64,000 nucleotides of DNA from Streptomyces sp. TSRI0281 (lineage in GTDB: Bacteria > Actinomycetota > Actinomycetes > Streptomycetales > Streptomycetaceae), in NCBI RefSeq assembly GCF_001905125.1, contig NZ_LWLE01000036.1, positions 361,341 through 425,340 of the forward strand. Reading direction: 5' to 3'. Under the pieces are notes generated by a model. The model had not been told where the DNA came from. It was given only the letters and a program-made list of their open reading frames with translations, and searched no databases. Shown piece by piece: positions 18,194 through 26,924 of the stretch; positions within the stretch are counted from its first letter, which is position 1; every line of letters starts with the position of its first letter. The position numbers were made by a program, and so were the translations under genes.

Positions 18194-18301
18194 CCGACCG
18201 CCCCGACCGCCCCGACCGCCCCGACCGCCCCGACCGCCCCGACCGCCCCGACCGCCCCGACCGCCCCGACCGCCCCGACCGCCCCGACCGCCCCGACCGC
18301 C
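18194..18301. repeat. 9-bp tandem repeat, 12 copies
   Basis: The unit CCGACCGCC is repeated 12 times without interruption. It lies in the 347-nt intergenic gap between the LLM gene promoter and the DUF6126 gene. Because 9 is a multiple of 3 it opens long repetitive frames (Thr-Ala-Pro, or Arg-Gly-Gly on the other strand), which I judge not to be genes. The rest of the gap holds the palindrome at 18095 and nothing else recognisable. Confidence 0.95.
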
Positions 18302-18404
18302 CCGATCTCCCGGACCTTTGTCCGGCCGGGGCGGTCGCAGGACCCCCGGCCGTACGCTGGAGGCCGGGCCGGAGCGGCCGTAGCCCGGCGACAGGGGCAG
18401 CGGC

Positions 18405-18533
18405 ATGAGCGAGAGCGAGCGCTGGAAGGAACGGGGCGTCGCCCTGCGCGTCTTCGTCTACGTCTTCGCGACGCACATCTTCGCGGGCTTCATCTGGATC
18501 CTCTTCTACGTGGGTGAGCACGCCAAGAAGTAG
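18405..18533 (+). CDS. Small membrane protein, DUF6126 family
   Basis: 42 residues, starting MSESERWKERGVALRVFVYV, with a single transmembrane helix (about residues 14-36, including FATHIFAGFIWILFYVG) and a basic end (EHAKK). It matches the small DUF6126 membrane proteins widespread in Streptomyces. GGGGCAG upstream serves as a weak RBS. In relatives this gene often accompanies an XRE-type regulator gene; none is adjacent here. Function unknown. Confidence 0.8.
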   Translation: MSESERWKERGVALRVFVYVFATHIFAGFIWILFYVGEHAKK

Positions 18534-18706
18534 CGGCGGGGCCGAGGCGGCCGATTCGGGGCCGAGGGCATCCAGGCGATCGCGCGCCGTAGTTTCTCCG
18601 AACTCCCTTTGACAGAAGCCATGTTCGGCTGCTCGCGAGGGTAGAGGAACGGCTGTTCCCGCTTTCCCGCTCCCGTACCTTCATCCCCCACATCCGGAGG
18701 AAGCTC

Positions 18707-19867
18707 ATGCGCAGAAGGACATGGTTGCGCGGCCTCGCCGTCGCGGCGCTGGCCCCCGCGGGCGGCGCTCCGGTCGCCACCCCCACGGCGTCGGCCGCTC
18801 CCCTTCCCGCTCCCGCCCCCGTTCCCGTTCCCGCTTCCGCTTCCGATCCCGTTCCCCTTCCCGGTCGCCGGACCGCCGCGTCGGCCGCCGTGGCCGATCT
18901 GCGGGGCATCGACGTCGGCACCACCCAGGCCGGAATCGATTTCGCACGGGCTCGCTCCGAGGGCCAGGAGTTCGCGATCGTCAAAGCGGGCGGCAGCCAG
19001 CTCGCCGAGGGGCCCTACGTCAGCCCGCACTACGCCGAGCAGGTCGACGGCGCCCGTGCGGCGGGCCAGCGCGTCGGCCACTACTGGCTGTCCGGCGACT
19101 TCCAGACCCCGGCGGACGCGGCCGGATACTTCGTGGACCATCTGCACGACTACCGCCCCGGCGATGTCCTGGCCCTGGACGACGAGGTGCTGGACGACTC
19201 CACCCGGCTCTGGGACGACGCCCAGGTGGCGGAGTGGTTCCGGACGGTTCAGGCCCGGCTGGGCGAGATCGTGCCGTGGTTCTACATCGGCGCCGCCAAC
19301 CTCCGCGCGGGCACCTGGGACCGCACCATCACCACCGGCGCCCGGCTGTGGGTGGCGGTCTACGGCCCGAACGACGGCACCCGCCACGACGAACCCGACC
19401 TCGGCGGCCGGTACCCCGACTGGGCCGTCCACCAGTACACCTCGGTCGGCTCGGCCGGTGGTGCCCCCGCCGTGGACCTCAACCTGGCGCGCGGCTGGGC
19501 CTTCGACCCGGTGGACGGGGGCGGTGACCCGCCCGGCGGCACGCTGCCGAAGACACCGACGGAGCAGAGTGGTGTCCCGGACACGGCGTTCTGGAAGCGG
19601 GCGCAGCACTGGCTGTCGATCGAGTCGGGCTACACCGGCCCGGTGGACGGGGTGCCGGGCCCGAACACGTACGCCGCGTTGCAGCGCAATCTGCGCGACC
19701 ACTACGCGTACACCGGCCCGGTCGACGGCGTACCGGGCACGAACACCTACACGGCGCTCCAGCGCCTGGCGGCCGGGCACGGCTATACGGGGCCGGTCGA
19801 CGGGGTGATGGGCCCCCAGTCGTGGCGGGGAGTGGCGCGCTTCCTGAACGAGGACCGCTGGGACTGA
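18707..19867 (+). CDS. Secreted GH25 muramidase with three repeat units
   Basis: 386 residues; ATG 18707 is preceded by GGAGGAAG. It has a twin-arginine-like signal (MRRRTWLRGLAVAALAP) followed by a Pro/Ala/Ser linker to about residue 62. The GH25 lysozyme domain (about 65-265) starts GIDVGTTQAGIDFARARSEG and contains LALDDEVLDD, which holds the acidic D-x-E pair of the family, and ends with PDWAVHQYTSVGSAGG. The C-terminus carries three copies of YTGPVDGVxGxxxxxAxxR (about residues 306-380), a PGBD-like peptidoglycan-binding repeat. It is predicted to cleave muramic-acid linkages outside the cell. Confidence 0.88.
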   Translation: MRRRTWLRGLAVAALAPAGGAPVATPTASAAPLPAPAPVPVPASASDPVPLPGRRTAASAAVADLRGIDVGTTQAGIDFARARSEGQEFAIVKAGGSQLAEGPYVSPHYAEQVDGARAAGQRVGHYWLSGDFQTPADAAGYFVDHLHDYRPGDVLALDDEVLDDSTRLWDDAQVAEWFRTVQARLGEIVPWFYIGAANLRAGTWDRTITTGARLWVAVYGPNDGTRHDEPDLGGRYPDWAVHQYTSVGSAGGAPAVDLNLARGWAFDPVDGGGDPPGGTLPKTPTEQSGVPDTAFWKRAQHWLSIESGYTGPVDGVPGPNTYAALQRNLRDHYAYTGPVDGVPGTNTYTALQRLAAGHGYTGPVDGVMGPQSWRGVARFLNEDRWD

Positions 19868-19958
19868 CGGGCGTCGGGACTGACGGGCGTCGGGGCTGAC
19901 GAGGACCACCGGGGCCGCGTCGCCAGGTCCTCCGGCGGGGCCGGGTCGGTGAAGGGCC

Positions 19959-19987
19959 GTGACCCGGTGACAGGTGCGCGATACACT
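19959..19987 (+). promoter_or_regulatory. Promoter of trpS leader transcript
   Basis: GTGACC (19959-19964) and TACACT (19982-19987) are spaced 17 bp apart. The expected start of transcription is at or next to the leader-peptide ATG at 19994, so the leader peptide may be translated from a leaderless mRNA. Confidence 0.6.
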
Positions 19988-19993
19988 CGGGCC

Positions 19994-20035
19994 ATGACCT
20001 CCGTACTGTGCCGGAACTGGTGGCGCTCCTCCTAG
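19994..20035 (+). CDS. trpS leader peptide with tandem Trp codons
   Basis: A 13-codon reading frame encodes MTSVLCRNWWRSS and stops at TAG 20033. Two adjacent tryptophan codons (20018-20023) lie near its end. Such peptides sense charged tRNA-Trp by ribosome stalling. It is followed by mutually exclusive RNA hairpins and then trpS, so it is a regulatory leader rather than a functional product. Confidence 0.9.
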   Translation: MTSVLCRNWWRSS

Positions 20036-20090
20036 GAGCGGCCACAGCACCTGCACGGGACAAGGGCCGTTCGACAAGGACGGCCCTTTT
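20019..20090 (+). promoter_or_regulatory. Ribosome-mediated tryptophan attenuator
   Basis: Three elements are visible. A pause hairpin (about 20020-20044) pairs the Trp-codon region with AGGAGCGGCCA. The terminator is AAGGGCCGT (20062-20070) with ACGGCCCTT (20080-20088), followed by TT. The alternative antiterminator pairs AGCGGCC (20037-20043) with GGCCGTT (20065-20071), which disrupts the terminator stem. A ribosome stalled on the Trp codons would free the 20037-20043 segment and allow read-through into trpS, so synthesis rises when Trp-tRNA is scarce. The S. coelicolor auxiliary TrpRS gene is known to use this mechanism. Confidence 0.88.
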
Positions 20091-20189
20091 CGCTGCCCTC
20101 GTACGGCACCTCCCGTACGGCAGGGACACGGACAGACACCGGAACCGGCGGGCCGTCCTCCACGCACTCCACCAGCGAGGAGAGACCTC

Positions 20190-21335
20190 ATGACCACCAC
20201 GCCCACCCCCACTGATGCCACCACCACGCCCGGCGCCACTGCCGCCACCGCCGATTCAGCCGTCTCCGCCGCCTCGGACACCCGCACCGACCCGCTGTCC
20301 ATCGCCCCCGCCCTGCGCCGCAGCGCCGAGCTGGAGCGGCAGCTCCGGCAGACGCCCGGCCGCTTCCGGGTCCTGACCGGCGACCGTCCCACCGGCGCCC
20401 TGCACCTCGGGCACTACTTCGGCACCCTGCACAACCGGGTCCGGCTCCAGGACCTCGGCGTCGACATCTTCGTCCTCATCGCCGACTACCAGGTCCTGAC
20501 CGACCGGGACGTGGCCGAGCGGCTCGGCGCGTACACGGACGGGCTGCTGCTCGACTACCTGGCCGTCGGCATCGACCCGGCCCGCTCCACGGTCTTCAAC
20601 CACAGTGCGGTCCCGGCCCTCAACCAGCTCCTGCTGCCCTTCCTCAGCCTCGTCTCCGTCGCCGAACTGGGCCGCAACCCCACCGTCAAGGACGAGATCG
20701 CGCACTCCCGGCAGTCCACGGTCAGCGGGCTGATGTTCACCTACCCGGTGCATCAGGCCGCCGACATCCTCTTCTGCAAGGGCAACGTGGTGCCGGTCGG
20801 CCAGGACCAGCTGCCGCACCTCCAGATCACCCGTACCGTCGCCCGGCGCTTCAACGAGCGGTACGGGGCCGTCTTCCCGGAGCCGGACGCGCTGCTCTCC
20901 GACGCACCGCTGCTCCTCGGTACGGACGGGACCAAGATGAGCAAGAGCCGCGCCAACTCCATCCCCCTCGGGGCCACCGCCGACGAGACGGCGCGCCTCA
21001 TCAAGGGGGCGAAGACCGACACCGACCGGCACATCACCTACGACCCCGAAGGCCGGCCCGGGGTGTCGAGCCTGGTGCTGCTCGCCGCGCTGTGCCTCGG
21101 CCGGGACCCGCACGACGTCGCGGAGGAGATCGGGGACGGCGGCGGCTCCGTGCTCAAGCGGACCGTGACCGACGCGGTCAACACCCACCTGGCACCGATC
21201 CGCGCCCGCCGGGCGGAGTACGCGCGGGACATGGCGTACGTACGGTCGGTGCTCCGCGCGGGCAACGAACGGGCCAACGCCGTCGCGGAGGCCACCCTGG
21301 ACGAGGTACGCGGGGCGATGGGCGCGCTCCGGTAG
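20190..21335 (+). CDS. trpS: Tryptophanyl-tRNA synthetase (auxiliary, attenuated type)
   Basis: 381 residues. The class I signature HIGH appears as HLGH (TGALHLGHYFG, near residue 68) and KMSKS as GTDGTKMSKSRAN (near 250). The enzyme charges tRNA-Trp in the cytosol. A Thr/Ala-rich N-terminal extension of about 45 residues precedes the catalytic core. The Trp-codon leader and attenuator upstream match the arrangement described for the S. coelicolor auxiliary, indolmycin-resistant TrpRS, so this is likely that inducible paralogue, with a housekeeping trpS elsewhere. GAGGAGAG provides a strong RBS. Resistance to indolmycin is inferred only. Confidence 0.93.
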   Translation: MTTTPTPTDATTTPGATAATADSAVSAASDTRTDPLSIAPALRRSAELERQLRQTPGRFRVLTGDRPTGALHLGHYFGTLHNRVRLQDLGVDIFVLIADYQVLTDRDVAERLGAYTDGLLLDYLAVGIDPARSTVFNHSAVPALNQLLLPFLSLVSVAELGRNPTVKDEIAHSRQSTVSGLMFTYPVHQAADILFCKGNVVPVGQDQLPHLQITRTVARRFNERYGAVFPEPDALLSDAPLLLGTDGTKMSKSRANSIPLGATADETARLIKGAKTDTDRHITYDPEGRPGVSSLVLLAALCLGRDPHDVAEEIGDGGGSVLKRTVTDAVNTHLAPIRARRAEYARDMAYVRSVLRAGNERANAVAEATLDEVRGAMGALR

Positions 21336-21432
21336 GGGCTCGCCCCCTCAAGACCCTGCCCCCGCCCCGGCCCCCTCAAAGCCTGGCGCCCCGCCTCCGG
21401 CCCTCGAAGCCCGGCGCCGGCCTCCGGCGTCC

Positions 21433-21478
21433 GGGTGTCAGCGGTGCGGTGACACGGGTGTCAGCGGTGCGGTGACAC
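21433..21478. repeat. 23-bp tandem duplication at a gene end
   Basis: GGGTGTCAGCGGTGCGGTGA followed by CAC occurs twice in direct succession (21433-21455 and 21456-21478). The right copy encodes the last codons (VSPHR-stop) of the minus-strand RCK protein; the left copy lies beyond the stop. Each copy has GTGTCA/TGACAC arms and may also form a small terminator hairpin. Confidence 0.85.
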
Positions 21479-23485
21479 GGAGCTTCGGCGGCGCAGCAGT
21501 TCGGCCAGGCCCCGGCGGGTCGCGGCGATGACCACCCGGTCCTCGGCGCGCAGGACGTAGCCGGGGTGCAGGTCCCAGATCAGGCCCGAGCGCTGATCGG
21601 TGCCTTCGGGGTTGTACGGGGGGACGGTGGCCAGGTCCGGGTTGCGGTCGGCGGGCGGGGTGGCGTCCAGGGCGAGGACCCGCCAGGCGCCCGCGCGGAA
21701 CGCCTGTTCCACGGTGTGGTCCTCCAGTTGGGGGTGCCCGGCGACCTCCAGCGCGGCGAAGAGCATGACCTTGCGTTCCACCGGGACCGCGCCGAGGATC
21801 TGGCGGCCCATCATGGCGACCGCGAAGGACGGGGCGGCCAGGTGGGACACGGAACGGGAGCGGGTCAGGGCCTGGGGGTGCGCGGTGCGCAGGGTGCGGT
21901 AAACGGCGGTGGCGAACTCGTCGTCGTACAGCCGCAGAGCCACCCTGAGGTCCGGCTTGACCGAGCGGGCGTACAGCGCGGCCTCCAGGTTGGTGGTGTC
22001 GATGCTGGTGAGGGCCAGCAGGGCGCGGGCGCGGCGGATCTTGGCCGCTTCCAGGACCCCTTCCTGGGTGACGTCGCCCAGCACCGTCGGGACGTGCAGG
22101 CTCCGCGCCAGCGGGATGCCGCGCGCCTCGGGGTCCTCCTCCACCACCACCACGGGGATGTCGAGTTCGCGGAGGTGGACGAGGACCCTCGTACCGATCT
22201 TGCCGAGGCCCAGGAGGACGACATGGCCGGAGAGGCCGCGTGGCGGGCGGCGCAGTGAGGACGCGGTGCGCAGTGAGCCGAACGCCTCCAGGACCGCGGC
22301 GACCAGGAGCGGCAGCAGCATCAGGCCGGCGAGGCCGGAGAGGAGCTGGATGATCTGGCGGGCGGGCCGGTCGCCCTCGGCCGGGTCGCCCATCGCGAAC
22401 AGGTCCAGCAGGGTGAGGTAGGCGGCGTGCAGCGCATCGTCCCCGGTCGTCAGTACGGAGGCGACGGCCAGGGCGACCACGGCCGTCCCCACCCCCAGCG
22501 CCGACCAGCGCAGCCGCCGGGAGAAGACCTGGGCGAGCGGTGCGCCCCTGCCGCCCATCCGTCCGGCGGGCCGGTCCGGATCCGCCCGGCTGATCGCTTC
22601 CAGGACGACGGTGCCCCGTCCCGTCGCGGCGGCCACCGAAGCCTCGTCGGGCAGCAGTTGGGGGCCTTCGTCCCCGCTGCTGTCGGAGCCCTCGGCGCCC
22701 GCCGGGTCGTGGGTGGTGGAGGAGAGCAGGGCGAGCGTGCACAGGCCGGGGTCGGCCGTCTCGCCCGGCCGGGGCGGTGTGCGTTCGGCGGCGCGCAGGA
22801 GCAGGCCCTCGGCCTGTATGACCTTGCTGCTGCCGGTGAGCGCCGTGGCGGCCAGGGCGGGGGCGGCGGTGTCCGCGTCGGACAGGACGGTGGTGGAGGC
22901 ATCCAGCGCGGTGGGGTCCAGGCCCGGCACGGAGACGGCCGCGGCCTGGTCGAGCAGGGTTTCCAGATGCTGGCCGAGCTTGCGGTTGTAGAGCCGGATG
23001 ACCAGGCGCAGACGCGGGTTGAGACGACGGGCGGTCAGGGCGGCGCGGATGTTGCGTTCGTCGTCGTCGTACACGAGCGCGAGCGCCGCCGCCCGGTCGA
23101 CGCCCGCCTCTTCGAGTACGTCGTCGGAGGGCTCCGGCGCCTCCATGATGCGGACCGCCTCGACCCCGGCGTTGGTGTCGTTGTCGGCGGTCATGGCGCC
23201 GGGTCCGGTACCGGTGCCGGTGGCGGTGCTGCCGTTGCGGTTCATCGCCGACGACATCCGGCCGAACAGGGCGGCGGCTCGGCCCCGTTGGGTCAGCGGC
23301 AGCTCCGGGCGGTTGGCGTCGCGGCCCGGCGGCAGCAGGAGGGTGACCCGTTCCCCGTACACATACCGCAGCTCCACGGCGAGCCGGCGGGCCAGCGCGT
23401 CGTCGCCGCAGATGACCATGTGTCCGCTGGACGGGGGGCGTTGAGGCTGCGGAGGAAGGGGGAGTGGGGGCACGAAACCCAGCAT
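21461..23485 (-). CDS. Double TrkA/RCK-domain membrane protein (ion-channel-like)
   Basis: 674 residues. The first NAD-binding RCK_N domain starts near residue 21 (SGHMVICGDDALARRLAVEL). A linker and a membrane part of two helices (about 330-415) with DDALHAAYLTLLDLFAMGDP, resembling a degenerate pore loop, follow. The second RCK_N domain (about 430-550) has the Rossmann motif VVLLGLGKIGTRVLVHLREL and VVVEEDPEARGIPLA. This resembles CASTOR/POLLUX-type ion-channel proteins, and K+ or other cation gating by nucleotide is inferred. GGAGCAAGG precedes ATG 23485. The next gene is divergent across 448 nt. Confidence 0.8.
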   Translation of the reverse strand: MLGFVPPLPLPPQPQRPPSSGHMVICGDDALARRLAVELRYVYGERVTLLLPPGRDANRPELPLTQRGRAAALFGRMSSAMNRNGSTATGTGTGPGAMTADNDTNAGVEAVRIMEAPEPSDDVLEEAGVDRAAALALVYDDDERNIRAALTARRLNPRLRLVIRLYNRKLGQHLETLLDQAAAVSVPGLDPTALDASTTVLSDADTAAPALAATALTGSSKVIQAEGLLLRAAERTPPRPGETADPGLCTLALLSSTTHDPAGAEGSDSSGDEGPQLLPDEASVAAATGRGTVVLEAISRADPDRPAGRMGGRGAPLAQVFSRRLRWSALGVGTAVVALAVASVLTTGDDALHAAYLTLLDLFAMGDPAEGDRPARQIIQLLSGLAGLMLLPLLVAAVLEAFGSLRTASSLRRPPRGLSGHVVLLGLGKIGTRVLVHLRELDIPVVVVEEDPEARGIPLARSLHVPTVLGDVTQEGVLEAAKIRRARALLALTSIDTTNLEAALYARSVKPDLRVALRLYDDEFATAVYRTLRTAHPQALTRSRSVSHLAAPSFAVAMMGRQILGAVPVERKVMLFAALEVAGHPQLEDHTVEQAFRAGAWRVLALDATPPADRNPDLATVPPYNPEGTDQRSGLIWDLHPGYVLRAEDRVVIAATRRGLAELLRRRSSVSPHR

Positions 23486-23933
23486 GCCTTGCTCCGTCCC
23501 GATCGGTAAGGAGTGTTGGTGATCATTGCGTGACGGGGCGGGTGGGGCCGCGGCGCTTGCCGGGGCAAGGCGGGCAGGCAGGGGCAGGCAGGGTCAGGCA
23601 GCACGGAGCAGTCAGGGCGGGGCGGCGGTTACGGCGGTGGTTACGTCGGTGGTTACGGCGGTCGGGGCCCGGTGCTGCGGCGCTGAGGACAGCGCCGCAA
23701 CAGCCGGGTCCGTTCCCCTTCGCTCCCCCGTGTTTCCCCCGTGCGTTCCCCCGTACTTCCCCCGTGGGTTCCCCCGGTTTCCCGCTGTGTTGCTGACCGG
23801 ATCGTGTCACCGGCGAGCGGACCGACGCACTGCCGGAATCCGGCAATCTTTATGTCCTCCTGATGCCGGGCACCGGCACCGGCCCGTGCGCGTTAAGGAA
23901 GTGACAGGGAACTTTGGGACTGGAGGGACGTGC
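23486..23933. other. Repeat-rich divergent intergenic region
   Basis: 448 nt between the RCK gene and the PucR regulator. It contains short GGCAGG repeats (23568-23600), a GGTTACGGCG repeat (23630-23670) and a pyrimidine-rich run of TTCCCCCGTG units (23717-23785). The conserved 15-bp palindrome at 23831-23845 is listed separately. I see no gene here. Confidence 0.8.
23831..23870. promoter_or_regulatory. Conserved palindromic element upstream of pucR-type gene (copy 1)
   Basis: The palindrome TGCCGGAATCCGGCA (23831-23845) is followed by ATCTTTATG and TGATGCCGG at fixed spacing. A second element with 31 of 40 identical bases occurs at 34861-34900. It lies about 90 nt upstream of the PucR-family start and could be its operator. 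Confidence 0.5.
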
Positions 23934-25007
23934 GTGGCCGAGCCGGAGATATCCGAGGCGCTTCTGGGGGACTATGCCCGCATTCTGGGGGAAGTCGCCG
24001 ACACCGGCCGTCGGCTCACGCGTGAGGAACTGGAGACCCGCCGTGCCCTGGGCCGCCAGGCCGCCGAGGCGGGGCACCAGCTGCGCGCCCTGGTGACGTT
24101 GCATCTGTCGGTGACCCGCACCGACTGGCCCCGCATCGCCCTCGCGGGCGCCGAAACGGTCACGGATTCCGTGCTGGCCGCGGTGGAGCAGGCCGTCGAC
24201 GCCTTCGCCGAGGGCTTCGAGCGGGCCCAGCGGCTCACGGTGCGGCGCGAGGAGGCGGCCCGCCGTGAGTTCATCGACGACCTGCTCTACGGGCGCAGCG
24301 ACCTGGGGCGGCTCGCCGAGCGGGCCACCCGCTTCGGGCTGCGCCTGTCCCGGGCCCACGCGGTCGCGGTGGCCGCGGGCCCCGAGGCGTACACCGAGAC
24401 CGATGCCGTGCCGCGCCGGGTCGAGGCGGCCCTGCTGGCCCGTTTCAGCGGCCGGAAGATCCTGCTGACGACGAAGGACGGGCGGTTGGTCTGTATCGCC
24501 CCCGGCAGTCAGCCGGACGTCCTGAGGTACTTCGCCAAACAGGCCCACGCGGCGACGGACGGCGGCCAGGTCGCCGTCGGCCGCCCGCACCGGGGTCCGG
24601 GGGGCGTCGTCCACTCGTACGACGAAGCGCTCGACGCCCTCGACCTCGCCGGCCGGATGGGGCTGGACGACCCCGTGCTGTACTCCGCCGACCTGCTGAT
24701 CTACCCGGTGCTGACCCGGGACCGGCAGGCGATGGCCGATCTCGTACGCAGCGAACTGGGGCCGCTCCAGGAAGCCAGGGGCGGTGCCGAGCCCCTGCTG
24801 AAGACCCTCTCCGTCTACTTCGACGCGGGCTGTGTCGCGGCCGAGACCGCCCGGCGGCTGACACTGAGTGTGCGCGCGCTGACGTATCGGCTGGAGCGCA
24901 TCCATCAGCTGACCGGGTCCGACCCGTCCGACCCCGCGCACCGCTACACGCTCCAGACCGCGGTGATCGGCGCCCGGTTGCTGGACTGGCCGGCCAAGGA
25001 ACTCTGA
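23934..25007 (+). CDS. PucR-family transcriptional regulator
   Basis: 357 residues from GTG 23934, 6 nt after GGAGGG; upstream in-frame starts lack an RBS. The central region (about 125-250) resembles a GGDEF-like/CdaR sensory domain. The C-terminal PucR HTH_30 is LLKTLSVYFDAGCVAAETAR followed by RLTLSVRALTYRLERIHQLT, the usual helix-turn-helix of CdaR/PucR regulators. Such proteins control purine, sugar-diacid or related catabolic genes; the target here is not evident. The MFS exporter lies 312 nt downstream on the same strand. Confidence 0.88.
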   Translation: MAEPEISEALLGDYARILGEVADTGRRLTREELETRRALGRQAAEAGHQLRALVTLHLSVTRTDWPRIALAGAETVTDSVLAAVEQAVDAFAEGFERAQRLTVRREEAARREFIDDLLYGRSDLGRLAERATRFGLRLSRAHAVAVAAGPEAYTETDAVPRRVEAALLARFSGRKILLTTKDGRLVCIAPGSQPDVLRYFAKQAHAATDGGQVAVGRPHRGPGGVVHSYDEALDALDLAGRMGLDDPVLYSADLLIYPVLTRDRQAMADLVRSELGPLQEARGGAEPLLKTLSVYFDAGCVAAETARRLTLSVRALTYRLERIHQLTGSDPSDPAHRYTLQTAVIGARLLDWPAKEL

Positions 25008-25319
25008 GACCCGGGACCGGGCGTCCCGGGGCCGGGCGTCCCGGGGCCGGGCGTCCGAGGTCACGCGCCCCAGGGCCGGGCGTCCCGAGGTCACGCGCCC
25101 CGACGCCTGGCCACGCGAGCGGCGGCATCACGCGCCACGCGCCACGCGGCGCGCACCCGGCCGCGTCGTTGCCGTTGCCGTAACCCGGCAGCCTCCGCCG
25201 TCCGCCGCCCCCGTCCGCTGCCTGCCGTCCCTCCCCGCATGCGGGGAAGCCGACCCGCACCTAGCGTGTGATCCGGGGGTTTTCGGGGTGGGCGTGCGCG
25301 CACCGAGGGAGATCCACAC
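25008..25319. other. Intergenic region with GC-rich repeats
   Basis: 312 nt between the PucR and MFS genes. The left part (25014-25100) holds about five imperfect copies of GGGCCGGGCGTCCC, which can fold into a hairpin and may end the pucR transcript. The remainder carries no recognised gene; the MFS promoter must lie here. Confidence 0.7.
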
Positions 25320-26924
25320 ATGGCTCGTCGTCCCAGGCAGTCCAGGCAGTCCGGGCAGGCCCGCCAGGCGCGGGACGTCGACACGGACACCGCTGCGGGA
25401 GGCGGCTCGGCCGTCCCGGCCGCGGGCCCGGCCCCCGGAACTCCGCAGGAGCAACCCTCCCACCGCTGGTGGGTGCTCGGAGTCATCGGCCTGGCGCAGC
25501 TCATGGTGGTGCTCGATGCCACGATCGTGAACATCGCCCTGCCGTCGGCCCAGAAGGATCTCGGCTTCGACAACGGCAATCGGCAGTGGGTCGTCACCGC
25601 CTACGCCCTGGCCTTCGGCTCACTGCTGCTGCTCGGCGGTCGCATCGCCGACCTGGTGGGACGCAAGATCGTCTTCCTGGTGGGGCTGGTCGGATTCGCG
25701 GGGGCCTCCGCGATCGGCGGCGCCGCGCCCAGCTTCGAGGTCCTGGTGATGGCGCGGACCCTCCAGGGACTCTTCGGCGCGCTCCTGGCTCCCGCCGCGC
25801 TCTCCCTCCTGACCACGACGTTCACGGTCCCGAGGGAACGGGCGAAGGCGTTCGGGATCTACGGTGCCATCGCGGGCACGGGCGGCGCCGTCGGGCTGCT
25901 GCTCGGTGGTCTGCTCACCGAGTACCTGGACTGGCGCTGGTGCCTGTACGTGAACATGATCTTCGCCGTCATCGCCTTCGTCGGAGGCTCCCGGCTGCTG
26001 AGGGCCGGAGCGCCCAGCGACCGTCCGAAGCTCGACGTCCCGGGCGCCGTTCTCGCCTCGTCGGGGCTCTTCTGCATCGTGTACGGATTCTCCAACGCGG
26101 AGAAACACGCGTGGGGTTCCGTCGACACCTGGGGCTTCCTGCTGGCGGGCGTCGTCCTCCTGGCGGCGTTCGCCCGGTGGCAGACGCGGGCCGCCCATCC
26201 GCTGCTGCCGCTGCGGGTGATCCTCGACCGGAACCGCGGTGCCTCGTTCCTGGCCATCTTCGTCTCCGGCGCCGGGATGTTCGGCGTGTTCCTCTTCGTC
26301 ACGTACTACCTCCAGCAGAGCCTGCTGTTCTCCCCGGTCCGCACCGGTCTCGCCTTCCTGCCGATGGTGGCGGTGATGGTGATGACCTCGGTCGTGACGA
26401 CGAACTTCTTCGTGCCCCGGTACGGTGCGAAACCGATCGTGCCGCTCGGTATGGGGCTGGCCTCCGCCGCCATGATCTGGATGACGACCTTCGACCTGAG
26501 CAGCGGATACGCCACCCACGTACTGCCACCGCTGCTCGTCCTGGGCCTCGGTCTCGGACTGATCTTCGCGCCCGCGATGAACCTGGCCACCTCGGGGGTC
26601 GCCCCGCGCGACGCGGGGGTGGCGTCCGCGATGGTCAGCACGATGCAGCAGGTGGGCGGCTCCATCGGCACGGCGCTGCTGAACACCCTCGCGACCAGCG
26701 CCGCCGCGAGCTACATGGTGGGCCGCAGTCCGACCCCGGCCGCCATCGCCCAGTCGCAGCTGCGGAGTTACTCCACCGCTTACTGGTGGTCGGCGGGCTT
26801 CTTCGCCGTCGGCCTGCTGATCACGGTGCTGCTGTACCGCAGGGGAGCGCCCCGCGCGTACACGGCGGGCGCGACGGGCGCGACGGGCGCGAAGGACGCG
26901 ACGGGCGGCCCCGCCATCACGTGA
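25320..26924 (+). CDS. MFS transporter, DHA2 (EmrB/QacA) family
   Basis: 534 residues with 14 predicted transmembrane helices. After a ~45-residue basic/polar N-terminus comes IGLAQLMVVLDATIVNIALP, the DHA2 motif C-like/D region of helix 1. The loop 2-3 motif A is GGRIADLVGRKIVF, and motif C AIAGTGGAVGLLLGGLLTEY lies in helix 5. It is a proton-driven multidrug exporter in the cytoplasmic membrane, substrate unknown. RBS GAGGGAG precedes ATG 25320. The C-terminus ends in GATGATGAK-type repeats coded by GGGCGCGAC units. Confidence 0.93.
   Translation: MARRPRQSRQSGQARQARDVDTDTAAGGGSAVPAAGPAPGTPQEQPSHRWWVLGVIGLAQLMVVLDATIVNIALPSAQKDLGFDNGNRQWVVTAYALAFGSLLLLGGRIADLVGRKIVFLVGLVGFAGASAIGGAAPSFEVLVMARTLQGLFGALLAPAALSLLTTTFTVPRERAKAFGIYGAIAGTGGAVGLLLGGLLTEYLDWRWCLYVNMIFAVIAFVGGSRLLRAGAPSDRPKLDVPGAVLASSGLFCIVYGFSNAEKHAWGSVDTWGFLLAGVVLLAAFARWQTRAAHPLLPLRVILDRNRGASFLAIFVSGAGMFGVFLFVTYYLQQSLLFSPVRTGLAFLPMVAVMVMTSVVTTNFFVPRYGAKPIVPLGMGLASAAMIWMTTFDLSSGYATHVLPPLLVLGLGLGLIFAPAMNLATSGVAPRDAGVASAMVSTMQQVGGSIGTALLNTLATSAAASYMVGRSPTPAAIAQSQLRSYSTAYWWSAGFFAVGLLITVLLYRRGAPRAYTAGATGATGAKDATGGPAIT

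Noticed and set aside
18126..18521. Long frames with Thr-Ala-Pro or Arg-Gly-Gly repeats
   Set aside because: They come only from the 9-bp tandem repeat, lack an RBS and overlap the better supported 42-residue gene.
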